A stretch of 64,000 bases of DNA from CADCWK01 sp964244115 (lineage in GTDB: Bacteria; Chloroflexota; Chloroflexia; Thermomicrobiales; UBA6265). Shown in pieces: positions 57,251 through 64,000 of this stretch (position 1 is its first letter; the number at the start of each line of letters is the position of its first letter). Location of the stretch: assembly GCA_964244115.1 (NCBI GenBank), contig CAXTHM010000005.1, positions 1-64,000 on the forward strand. The letters run 5' to 3'. A program made the translations under genes and the position numbers. The notes under the pieces are model-generated. The model did no database searches and was not told where the DNA came from. It saw nothing but the letters and a program-made list of their open reading frames with translations.

Positions 57251-57409
57251 TCGCCATCGTCGCCCGGCCCGAGTCCGCCTCTCCTGGTGTTGGGGGGGGG
57301 GCGCCATCTCCCGTCGGAGCCCGTGCGGCTGGTTCGCCGGGTGTCGCCCGTCCGCCGGACCGTCGGCCACTGGCTGATCGATCTGGGCGGGACACTCGCC
57401 GGTCGCTGA
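57223..57409 (+). CDS. Small protein 4 of the array, with a G10 frameshift
   Basis: The TTG start at 57223 follows AGGAGG. It reads M-P-S-I-D-L-A-A-M-I-A-I-V-A-R-P. The run of ten G at 57292-57301 then separates two frames. The frame as given yields a Pro/Arg-rich tail (to 57414). A -1 shift gives V-R-L-V-R-R-V and R-R-T-V-G-H-W-L-I-D-L-G-G-T-L-A-G-R ending at 57409, matching the R-x-x-V-G-x-x-L-I-x-x-G motif of the neighbours. The functional frame therefore needs nine G, slippage, or a sequence correction. The coordinates span the shifted reading. Confidence 0.5.
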
Positions 57410-57634
57410 TCTGACCTCTCCCGCTCTCCGACTGACGTGGCCGCCGGGTCTCTGGGTCCGACAGCCGCGTCAGTCCGGGGCGTCCCATATCGAGAGCCCG
57501 ATCGACCCGGCCCCGAACCGCTTCCCCCGGCACCTGACCGTCTTCCTGCCATCACCCGACGACGTCGTCGAATCGCCCCCGACCGCCGCGTGTGCCCACG
57601 CCGCCCTGTCCGGAGGCTGACCAGGAGAGATCTC

Positions 57635-59173
57635 ATGGCCCCGACCCTGAACCCGCCGGCGACGATCCCGCCCCGACTCGCCGAAACCGATCGCGACGCT
57701 CGCGTGCTGCGGACTCCCGTCGTAGTGCAGCCTGTCCGCCCCGTTGCCAGTCCCGCCCCCGACACCTGGTCGGCGCTCCGGCGCTATCTCTTGATCGGCG
57801 GGGTCGATCGGGTGCTGACCGATCCCCTACCGGTCACCGTTGCCGACGCCGATCCCGTCCGGGCGGCCCTCGCCGAGGACAGCCTGCGCGTCGTCGCCGA
57901 GATCCTCGCCGCGACGGCCGCCAACCCGTCGCGCCCGGAGCCGCTGCTGCTGGCCCTCGCTCTCGCGGCGGCCGCCGATGACGATCTGACCCGGCGGGCG
58001 GCCCTGGTCGCGCTGCCGCGGGTCGCGCGGACCAGCCGCGACCTGTTCCTGTTCGCGACCTTCGTCCAGAGCCTGCGCGGCTGGGGACGGGGGCTGCGGC
58101 GGGCGATCGGCGCCTGGTACAACGACCGCTCCCCGGCCGCGCTGGTCGAGGACATCCTCGCGACACCGGGCTTCGCCGGTTGGCGCCATGCCGACCTGCT
58201 CCGGCTCGGCCACCCGAAGGCGCCGACGATCACCCACGACGCCATCTACCGCTGGGTCGTGACCGGCGTCTCGCCACCGGCTCTCCTGACCGACCCCGCT
58301 GTGCCGGATTCCGCCGCCCTGCTCGCCCGGCTAGCGGCCGCGACGGCCGTATCGGAGATGCGGGACGGTGTCCTCGCCGCGGCGCTGATCGCGACCCACC
58401 GGTTGCCGCTCGCCGCGGTCCCGGCGTCCTTGCGTCGGGAGCCGTGCGTCTGGCAGGCGCTTCTGCCGCACCTGCGGTCCGCCGAGGTGCTGACATCGCT
58501 TCCCGAACTGGCCGCGACTGACTCACTCGTGCCCGGCAATCCGGTCCACGAGACGGTCACCGACCGTCTCGTCCGATCGGTCGCGGGTCCTGCGGGAGGG
58601 GTGACACCGCTCGCCGTCGTCGCGGCCCGGCGTGCCTATGAGTCCGGCCACTCGGGGACCGACCGTTGGGATGTCCGGGACGACATCATGACCGCCCTCG
58701 ATCGGGCCTTCGATCTCGCCTGCCGACGTGTCGAGACGTGCGACCTGCCGGTCACCATGCGCATCCCGGCGGGGTTGCCAGGATGTACGGCCCGGAACGG
58801 GATAGTGTCGGCTCTCGATGTCGCCGCGACGCTCGCGATCATCCTGTCTCGCTCCGAGTCGGACGCCCGGATCGCCGTGGTCGGTGACGCGACCCTGCCG
58901 CTGCGGCTCGCCCCCGGCGCCAGTCTCGTCGATACCGTCGCGGCGATCGGCCGGCTCGCCGCTCGGGCTGGCTCTCGGCCCGGTGAGACAACGGGAGTCG
59001 AGATCGACGCGACCCTCCTTGCCGGAGCACGGCGGGTCGTCCGATTCGGCGATCCGGGCGACGGCCCGGGTTTCGGGGACCGGCCCGATCCCGCCATCGA
59101 CGTCGTCACGGTTCACGGGTGCGACCGCAACCTGATCGGGACGGTGCTCGGTCTGCTGCGAGCGTCCGCCTAA
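57635..59173 (+). CDS. rsr: TROVE-domain (Ro60/Rsr-like) protein with degenerate vWA
   Basis: A 512-residue protein. The TROVE ring is recognisable from L-R-R-Y-L-L-I-G-G near residue 48, F-V-Q-S-L-R-G-W-G-R-G-L-R-R-A near 142, W-R-H-A-D-L-L-R-L-G-H-P-K near 187 and the HEAT-like helices between. Bacterial Ro homologues bind Y RNAs and structured RNA and work with PNPase in RNA decay. The C-terminal part should be a von Willebrand A domain, but the D-x-S-G-S metal site is replaced by I-P-A-G-L-P-G-C near residue 376. Later strands are kept (A-R-I-A-V-V-G-D-A-T). AGGAG lies eight bases before the ATG. It follows the small-protein array and precedes a methyltransferase by 30 bp. Confidence 0.85.
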   Translation: MAPTLNPPATIPPRLAETDRDARVLRTPVVVQPVRPVASPAPDTWSALRRYLLIGGVDRVLTDPLPVTVADADPVRAALAEDSLRVVAEILAATAANPSRPEPLLLALALAAAADDDLTRRAALVALPRVARTSRDLFLFATFVQSLRGWGRGLRRAIGAWYNDRSPAALVEDILATPGFAGWRHADLLRLGHPKAPTITHDAIYRWVVTGVSPPALLTDPAVPDSAALLARLAAATAVSEMRDGVLAAALIATHRLPLAAVPASLRREPCVWQALLPHLRSAEVLTSLPELAATDSLVPGNPVHETVTDRLVRSVAGPAGGVTPLAVVAARRAYESGHSGTDRWDVRDDIMTALDRAFDLACRRVETCDLPVTMRIPAGLPGCTARNGIVSALDVAATLAIILSRSESDARIAVVGDATLPLRLAPGASLVDTVAAIGRLAARAGSRPGETTGVEIDATLLAGARRVVRFGDPGDGPGFGDRPDPAIDVVTVHGCDRNLIGTVLGLLRASA

Positions 59174-59203
59174 GCCACACCGCCCGGAAGGAGGGACCTC
59201 GCG

Positions 59204-59938
59204 ATGTCCGTCTATCGAGCATCGGCCCGGTACTACGACGCGATCTACCGGCAGCTTTTCGACCACACGGCCGCTTCGTCGGCCTTGCGATCGCACATCA
59301 CCCGGCGCAACCCCGCGGCGGTCTCCCTGCTGGAGGCTGCCTGCGGGACGGGACTGGTTCTGGAGCACCTGGCGCCGGACTTCCGCGTGTCGGGGTTCGA
59401 CCGGTCCCCGGACATGATCGCGCGGGCGCGGGAACGGCTGCCGGACATCCCGCTGGCGGTCGCCGACATGACCACCTGGTCGGCCGACGAGCACTACGAT
59501 GTGATCGTCTGCGTCGGGAGTTCGATCGGCTACGTCCGGACCGAAGCCCTGCTCCGGCGGACCGTGCGGAGATTCGCCGACCATCTCGCTCCCGGGGGTT
59601 TGCTGCTGATCGAGCCGTGGTTCTCGCCGGAAGCCTGGGAGGACGGCCGTCAGGGGCTCGACATCGTCGATCAGCCGGACCTGAAGCTGGCTCGCCTGGC
59701 GACCAGCGGTCGGGATGGCGACCGGTCCGTCCTCGACTTCGACGTCCTGATCGGCACCGAGGGGCGGGTCGAGCGGTTCACGGAGCGGCATGTCATGGGG
59801 CTGTTCACGGACGACCAGATGCGGGCGGCGTTGGCCGCCGCCGGGTTGGACGTCGAGCGAGACGACGCCTACCCGACGGGACGTGGTCTCTACGTCGGTC
59901 AGCGTCGGTCTGATGGCCCGCTCAGTTCTGCCGGATGA
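59204..59938 (+). CDS. Class I SAM-dependent methyltransferase
   Basis: A 244-residue methyltransferase. The start S-A-R-Y-Y-D-A-I-Y is the common opening of this group. Motif I is L-L-E-A-A-C-G-T-G near residue 44, followed by V-S-G-F-D-R-S-P-D-M near 63 (acidic ribose ligand), A-D-M-T-T-W near 86, V-I-V-C-V-G-S-S near 100 and L-A-P-G-G-L-L-L-I-E-P-W near 129. The substrate is unknown. Its gene starts 30 bp after the TROVE gene, with GGAGGGA upstream, so cotranscription is likely. RNA or protein methylation linked to the TROVE protein would be a guess. Its 3' end overlaps the convergent amylase gene by 17 bp. Confidence 0.88.
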   Translation: MSVYRASARYYDAIYRQLFDHTAASSALRSHITRRNPAAVSLLEAACGTGLVLEHLAPDFRVSGFDRSPDMIARARERLPDIPLAVADMTTWSADEHYDVIVCVGSSIGYVRTEALLRRTVRRFADHLAPGGLLLIEPWFSPEAWEDGRQGLDIVDQPDLKLARLATSGRDGDRSVLDFDVLIGTEGRVERFTERHVMGLFTDDQMRAALAAAGLDVERDDAYPTGRGLYVGQRRSDGPLSSAG

Positions 59939-61286
59939 GGATTCTGGCCCAGCGAGCCGGGACCGGCGGGATCTCGATCCGACCTCCTGCAACCCGAACC
60001 ACGACGACCGGGTCGAGCGCGTCGCTCAGCTCGGTGCCCTCCGGCAGATCGGTGGCGACGCTCAGCGGGGCGAGGTCGGCGGCGGCGTTGATCGCGACGA
60101 TCACCGTCTCGTCGCCTGCTCGTCGGGCGAAGGCCAACTGCTCGGCGGCGACGTGGAGCTGGCGGTAGTCACCGTGGCGGAGGGCGACCGAGCGGTGCCG
60201 GATCGCCGCCAGGCGGCCGATCTCGCCGGCGAGTTCCGGGTGCGCCATCGCCGAGACGTCCACCGGCCAGGTGAGGGCCGGGCGGAGTTCGGCGTCGCTG
60301 TCGCCGCGCTTCTCCCCGGCGATGCCCCACTCGCTGCCGTAGAAGATCGACGGGACGCCCGGCATCGTGAAGAGCAGGGCGTGGAGCGGGTAGAGGTGGG
60401 CCGGCTCACGGAGGAGCGATGCGATCCGGTTGACATCGTGGTTATCGGCGAAGGTGTAGAGGGCGAGGTCGCGGTAGATGCCGCCCTCGCCCGACTGCCG
60501 GTTCAGGGCGAAGGCGATCTCGTGCAGGTTAGCGTCGTTGAAGCTGGAGTAGAGCCCCTTCCAGGTCTCGTAGTTCGTCGTCGAATCCAGCATCCCCGGA
60601 CCCGTCCAGTCGCGGTAGTCGCCGTGGATGACCTCGCCCAGCAGCCAGGCGTCCGGCGCGATCTCCCGGACGACGGCGGCGAGGTCGCGCTGGAAGCGGC
60701 GGTCGAGGACGTCGGCCGCATCCAGCCGGAGCCCGTCGATCTCATATTCGGCGAACCACTGCCGGGTCGCGGCGAAGAGGTGCTCGCGAGCATCGTGGTC
60801 GTCGAGGTTGAGCTTGACGAGATCGAGGACGCCGTTCCAGCCGTGGTAGGTGAACGGGTCTCCGGCCGGGCTGCGCCGGGAGAAGTCGATCCCGACGAAC
60901 CAGTCGCGGTATTGGGACGCCTCGCCGTGCTCCTGCAAATCCCGGAAGGCGAAGTGGTCCCGGCCGACGTGGTGGTAGACCGCATCGAGGATCACCCGGA
61001 TGCCGTTGTCATGGAAGTGCCGCACGAGGTCGCGCAGATCATCGTTAATCCCGAGCCGTCGGTCGACGGTGAAGTAATCGGCGGTGTCGTAGCCATGCCG
61101 GGACGACTCGAAGACTGGCCCGAGATAGACGGCGTTGACACCGAGATCCCGCAGGTGATCGGTCCAGGCCGCAAGCTCAGGCAAGCGGGAGACCGGCTCG
61201 GACCGGAAGTCGTTGTGCTCCGGGGCGCCAAGCATCCCGAGGGGATAGAGGTGATAGAAAACCGCGTCCGTTGCCCAGGTCGTCAT
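59922..61286 (-). CDS. GH13 alpha-amylase-family glycosidase
   Basis: A 454-residue cytoplasmic glycoside hydrolase. The four GH13 regions are clear: D-A-V-Y-H-H (101-106), G-L-R-L-D-A-A with the nucleophile D189, L-L-G-E-V with the acid/base E218, and A-D-N-H-D with D284. There is no signal peptide, so it acts on intracellular maltodextrin, trehalose- or sucrose-type substrates; specificity is not readable. The C-terminal beta domain begins near residue 365. It is monocistronic and convergent with the methyltransferase gene. Confidence 0.92.
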   Translation of the reverse strand: MTTWATDAVFYHLYPLGMLGAPEHNDFRSEPVSRLPELAAWTDHLRDLGVNAVYLGPVFESSRHGYDTADYFTVDRRLGINDDLRDLVRHFHDNGIRVILDAVYHHVGRDHFAFRDLQEHGEASQYRDWFVGIDFSRRSPAGDPFTYHGWNGVLDLVKLNLDDHDAREHLFAATRQWFAEYEIDGLRLDAADVLDRRFQRDLAAVVREIAPDAWLLGEVIHGDYRDWTGPGMLDSTTNYETWKGLYSSFNDANLHEIAFALNRQSGEGGIYRDLALYTFADNHDVNRIASLLREPAHLYPLHALLFTMPGVPSIFYGSEWGIAGEKRGDSDAELRPALTWPVDVSAMAHPELAGEIGRLAAIRHRSVALRHGDYRQLHVAAEQLAFARRAGDETVIVAINAAADLAPLSVATDLPEGTELSDALDPVVVVRVAGGRIEIPPVPARWARILIRQN

Positions 61287-61511
61287 GTTTCGCTCCGAGG
61301 TTTCCTGATCAGTACAGAATCGTGTCAGGCTGCCTGTGATACCGCGAGATCACATCTCTAGCGGTAGACGCCGAAGGGAAGAACGACATCTGCTGATCCA
61401 GCACGGCAGCGCTGGCCTCGGCGGGCCTGCGTCGGTCACCCCAGACCTTCTGCCGCCTTGTCTTCCTGACGGATGTAATATGTGTTGGCCATGTCAGTCC
61501 GAATCTTGCGA

Positions 61512-62219
61512 TCAGGGACTACCTTCCGACCATGTCGACGGTTTCGTGATGGTCCCGTTCGCGTCGGAGAGCGTCAGGGGAAATTGTGAGTCGCGTACGA
61601 CCCCGAAGCGGATCTTCTTGTATTCGTTTGCGATGTTCTCAAGGTCGAAGGGGGTTCTCTTCCTCGGGTTGACGATCGCCACTCGCTTTCCCAGATCATC
61701 CCGAACCATCCTGATGGGCTCGGCGAGGTCGGAGTCGTTCGTCATGACAACCGAGAGGTCGGACTCATCTCGGAATGCGTCGAGCAGGAGATAGCTCGCC
61801 AGACTCACGTCAGACCCCTTCTCCTCTCGCTGGATGACCACAGCGGTAGTGAGCGGGGTCAAGGGGATCGGTCCTCTGACACTGAGGTCTGCCAGTGGGC
61901 GAGTCTTTCGCGAGGTGAAGAACCGTCCGTAATGCACAGTGAGGTGTGGGATGGTCTCCAGAGCGCGAATGTAGGCTTGTTGCCGGACCTGATTCTGAAG
62001 GTTGCCCGGCATGGGGCTCACCAGTGCGGTGAAGTATCTGATCCGTTTGATCTCATATCGTGGAAACAGTCTTGAACTGAGTGCATCGAGATCGAGCCAG
62101 CGGTACGGTCGCCAGGCTGCCCGGTTGGACGTATTGTCGGCGTCATCGAAACACCGGTGATAGAGATTGAAGCCATCCACGTACACATTGGCTGTCGGGC
62201 GCATCGAAGGAGCGCTCAT
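61512..62219 (-). CDS. NYN-domain (PIN-like) ribonuclease-type protein
   Basis: A 235-residue protein of the NYN/LabA type. Acidic active-site clusters are V-Y-V-D-G-F-N-L-Y (D15), E-K-G-S-D-V-S-L-A-S-Y (near residue 135) and V-M-T-N-D-S-D-L-A-E-P (near 158). These proteins are predicted to cleave RNA with Mg2+. The gene is poorer in G+C than its neighbours and stands alone, suggesting acquisition. NYN proteins occur in RNA processing and in phage-defence loci, and nothing here decides between the two. The ATG at 62219 has AAGGAG-like sequence upstream (the minus strand reads AAGGAGCGCTC nearby, inside the frame), so the start is moderately certain. Confidence 0.85.
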   Translation of the reverse strand: MSAPSMRPTANVYVDGFNLYHRCFDDADNTSNRAAWRPYRWLDLDALSSRLFPRYEIKRIRYFTALVSPMPGNLQNQVRQQAYIRALETIPHLTVHYGRFFTSRKTRPLADLSVRGPIPLTPLTTAVVIQREEKGSDVSLASYLLLDAFRDESDLSVVMTNDSDLAEPIRMVRDDLGKRVAIVNPRKRTPFDLENIANEYKKIRFGVVRDSQFPLTLSDANGTITKPSTWSEGSP

Positions 62220-62241
62220 GAGTCACCACGTCGATCAGGCG

Positions 62242-62273
62242 AAAAACGCAGAGGCCGCCTTGTGAGCGGCCTC
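62242..62273 (-). terminator. Rho-independent terminator of the kinase gene
   Basis: GAGGCCGC (62251-62258) pairs with GCGGCCTC (62266-62273). On the minus strand the hairpin is followed by TGCGTTTTT. It lies about 200 bp beyond the kinase stop codon and just before the NYN gene. Confidence 0.75.
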
Positions 62274-62473
62274 GCAACCCATCGCCGAAGCGAATGGGGG
62301 ATGTACGGATAGTATAGTGAATATGGAGTGACTACGTCAATCGAGTGTGCTCGTTCGGGACATGTGAGACAGGAACCGGGCGAGAAGTCCACATGGAATC
62401 CGGTAGTCAGTAGTCTGATGCAGTCAGTTCGTTTGTCGGTGGCTTCACCAGACCCTTCGGGCCGTCGTGAGGG

Positions 62474-63619
62474 TCAGGACAGGAGCGACATCGGGTCGTG
62501 GTCCCGCAGCGCGGCGATGAGGCGGCCATCGCCGATCGCGGCCAGCGTCACGTCCCGTTCGCGGCCGCTCAGGGTAGCGAGTTCGGTGTTGGCGAGCCAG
62601 CCGAACACGCCGGCCAGTTGGCGAACCAGCGCCAGACCGTAATCCCGTCCCAGCGCGTCCCGGCTGTAGCCCGTCACGCCGGCTTCGACGAGGCCGTCGT
62701 GGTAGGTCGTCAGCAGGTCGGCCTCGGTCCGGGTGCGGTCAGTGACATCGAGCGTTCCGGACAGGCAGGCCGCCAGGTCGACCACCGCCGGACCGATCCC
62801 GGCGGTCTGCCAGTCGGTGATGACCGGTGGTGCCGCCGCGGAGGAGTCGCGAAAGGCGATGTTGTCCAGATGGAGATCGCCGTGGATCAGCGTCCGGGGG
62901 GCGGTCGAGAGGCCGTCGAGGACACGCTCATAGGCGCCGCCGGCCAGCCATTCGAGCAGCTTCTGGATGTCGTCCGGGAAGGTCGCGACGACGTGGTCCG
63001 GCAGCCGGGCGACGTTCCGCTGGAGCCGGATCTGGGCGGCCTCGTGGTCGCCGGTCCAGCTCGCCAGCCACGGCATCGGCAGGTCGCGCCCCCACCAGAC
63101 CCCGTGCAGGCGGGCGATGCTGCTGATCAGGAGGGCCGCGTCGGCGACCGAACAGCCGGTCAGGACGTCGCCGAATCGGAGGCCCGACAGATCCTCCAGG
63201 AGGAGGACCATCCGGTCGTCCGGCAGGTCCATCGCGGCGAACAGCGATCGCGGGACGGCGACCCCGCAGTGAGGAGCCAGTTCCTCGTAGAAGTGAAGCT
63301 CTCGGGCGCTCCGGGTGACGTGGGCGTCCCGCGTCTCGTCCGTCGGTGGTAGCCCGGAGGCGTCGGCGAACGTTCCGGTTCGCGGGGCCAGTGGCAGCTT
63401 GGCGATCAGCGACTGGCGATGGCCCGGCTGGTCGTCGGTGAGGGTCGGGGCAACCTCGGTCCGGAGTCGGATGATCCGGCCTGTGAAGCCGCGCTCCGCG
63501 CCGATCTCCTCCCACGCGACCGTCTCGATCCGGCTCGCGGGGGGCAGGGCGCCGGAGAGATGGAGAGCGGACGTCAGCCACTCGGGAGTCAGTTCATCCG
63601 GATGCCGGGGCAGGCGCAT
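62474..63619 (-). CDS. Aminoglycoside phosphotransferase-like kinase (APH/EcKinase-like)
   Basis: A 381-residue small-molecule kinase. The catalytic loop is I-H-G-D-L-H-L-D-N-I-A-F near residue 264, followed by the metal motif I-T-D-W-Q-T-A-G near 284. The N-lobe has L-I-A-K-L-P with the ATP-binding lysine near residue 82 and E-L-H-F-Y-E near 113. This combination is typical of the APH/ecdysteroid-kinase-like family, whose bacterial members phosphorylate diverse alcohols. There is no evidence that it gives drug resistance. The ATG at 63619 has GGGAGG upstream; a longer start would add a Gly-rich leader. Confidence 0.88.
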   Translation of the reverse strand: MRLPRHPDELTPEWLTSALHLSGALPPASRIETVAWEEIGAERGFTGRIIRLRTEVAPTLTDDQPGHRQSLIAKLPLAPRTGTFADASGLPPTDETRDAHVTRSARELHFYEELAPHCGVAVPRSLFAAMDLPDDRMVLLLEDLSGLRFGDVLTGCSVADAALLISSIARLHGVWWGRDLPMPWLASWTGDHEAAQIRLQRNVARLPDHVVATFPDDIQKLLEWLAGGAYERVLDGLSTAPRTLIHGDLHLDNIAFRDSSAAAPPVITDWQTAGIGPAVVDLAACLSGTLDVTDRTRTEADLLTTYHDGLVEAGVTGYSRDALGRDYGLALVRQLAGVFGWLANTELATLSGRERDVTLAAIGDGRLIAALRDHDPMSLLS

Positions 63620-63772
63620 GGGCTGCGGTCCTCCCGCGCTGGCGTCCCGGCCGGGGTGATCGGGTCCCCCGATCGCGCCGGGTCCGTTACCATTGTGCGC
63701 ATATCCACCGGGTGATAGGCTGGATCGTCCGTACACCTTCATAGAGAGACGCTCCGCACCGATGAGGCATCG

Positions 63773-64000
63773 ATGACCCGTATTATCGCCTTCTTCAATC
63801 AGAAGGGCGGCACCGCCAAGACGACCAGTACGCTGAACGTGGCCGCGGCGCTGGTCGAGCGGGGGCGGCGCGTGCTGGCGATCGACCTCGACCCGCAGGC
63901 CAGCCTGACGATGGCGGTCGGGGTCGATATCGCCGCGCTGACCGGGTCAGTCTACGACCTGCTGATCGACGAGACGGTCGAGATCCCGGACGTGATCATC
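63773..64000 (+). CDS. parA: ParA/Soj-family ATPase (5' part, runs off the window)
   Basis: The first 76 codons of a ParA-type ATPase. The deviant Walker A motif is N-Q-K-G-G-T-A-K-T-T at residues 9-18, followed by L-A-I-D-L-D-P-Q-A-S-L-T (Walker A' region) near 36. The family moves chromosome or plasmid DNA with ParB, and orphan relatives position other cargo. The right edge of the window cuts the gene, so no ParB or parS context can be judged. G+C is normal for this genome. Confidence 0.92.
   Translation, partial: MTRIIAFFNQKGGTAKTTSTLNVAAALVERGRRVLAIDLDPQASLTMAVGVDIAALTGSVYDLLIDETVEIPDVII

Noticed and set aside
59790..61361. 523-codon plus-strand frame across the amylase gene
   Set aside because: Antisense shadow of the GH13 gene, whose catalytic motifs are intact on the minus strand.
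63773..64000. Replication origin or parS near the ParA gene
   Set aside because: No DnaA-box cluster or parS-like 16-mer was seen in the adjoining sequence, and the gene is cut by the window edge.

Overview
The window is very GC-rich DNA, mostly 65-72% G+C by eye, from a bacterium. Export and anchoring features fit a monoderm-like cell: twin-arginine leaders followed by A-Q-D-x-T-P-A stretches, an LPNTG sorting tail, and 'GTPVA'-type linkers in secreted proteins. Xylose isomerase is of the compact actinobacterial type. My best guess is Chloroflexota (Thermomicrobia-like). This rests on general protein style only, because no rRNA or phylogenetic marker is present.

Layout. 0.2-4.7 kb: MFS transporter, DUF503 protein, class V aminotransferase. 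5.0-10.2 kb: ECF sigma factor overlapping a giant membrane-anchored probable anti-sigma/sensor, then a MarR regulator. 10.6-21 kb: secreted and anchored proteins, a sigma remnant, two paralogous two-helix membrane proteins, xylose isomerase, a ferritin-like protein, a noncanonical SDR and a YCII protein. 21-25 kb: a 700-residue protein with a nucleosidase-like C-terminus, a Doc-type toxin/antitoxin pair next to a second copy of that gene's 3' end, and an AT-rich membrane protein. 25-27.7 kb: a ZIP transporter and multicopper oxidase operon behind a DtxR/IdeR-like box. 28-40 kb: nitroreductase-like protein, UBP zinc finger, an unknown gene pair, NudK-like Nudix, beta-propeller and sensor-like secreted proteins, peptide-binding lipoprotein-type SBP, flavin reductase-like protein and ring-cleaving dioxygenase. 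40-42.2 kb: a compact four-gene chain (nuclease-like HsdR_N protein, a 27-codon ORF, two zinc-ribbon membrane proteins). 42.5-48 kb: MarR/DHA2 efflux operon, gene debris, and a second sigma/anti-sigma pair. 48-55.6 kb: FAD/Fe-S oxidoreductase, PAP2-like and YfhO-like membrane proteins, the last containing genomic repeats and a scaffold gap. 55.6-60 kb: a hairpin-rich leader, several tiny genes and a TROVE (Ro60/Rsr-like) protein with a methyltransferase. 60-64 kb: GH13 amylase, NYN ribonuclease-like protein, aminoglycoside-phosphotransferase-like kinase, and the start of a ParA.

Themes. Two sigma/anti-sigma modules share one architecture. Three families of interspersed GC-rich hairpin repeats fill many intergenic regions and have entered at least one reading frame. 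Islands of lower G+C (about 24-25, 32.8-33.3, 40-42.4 and 61.4-62.4 kb) look acquired. The loci most worth a second look are the TROVE/small-gene cluster and the nuclease/zinc-ribbon operon. No tRNA, rRNA, CRISPR array or transposase was seen.
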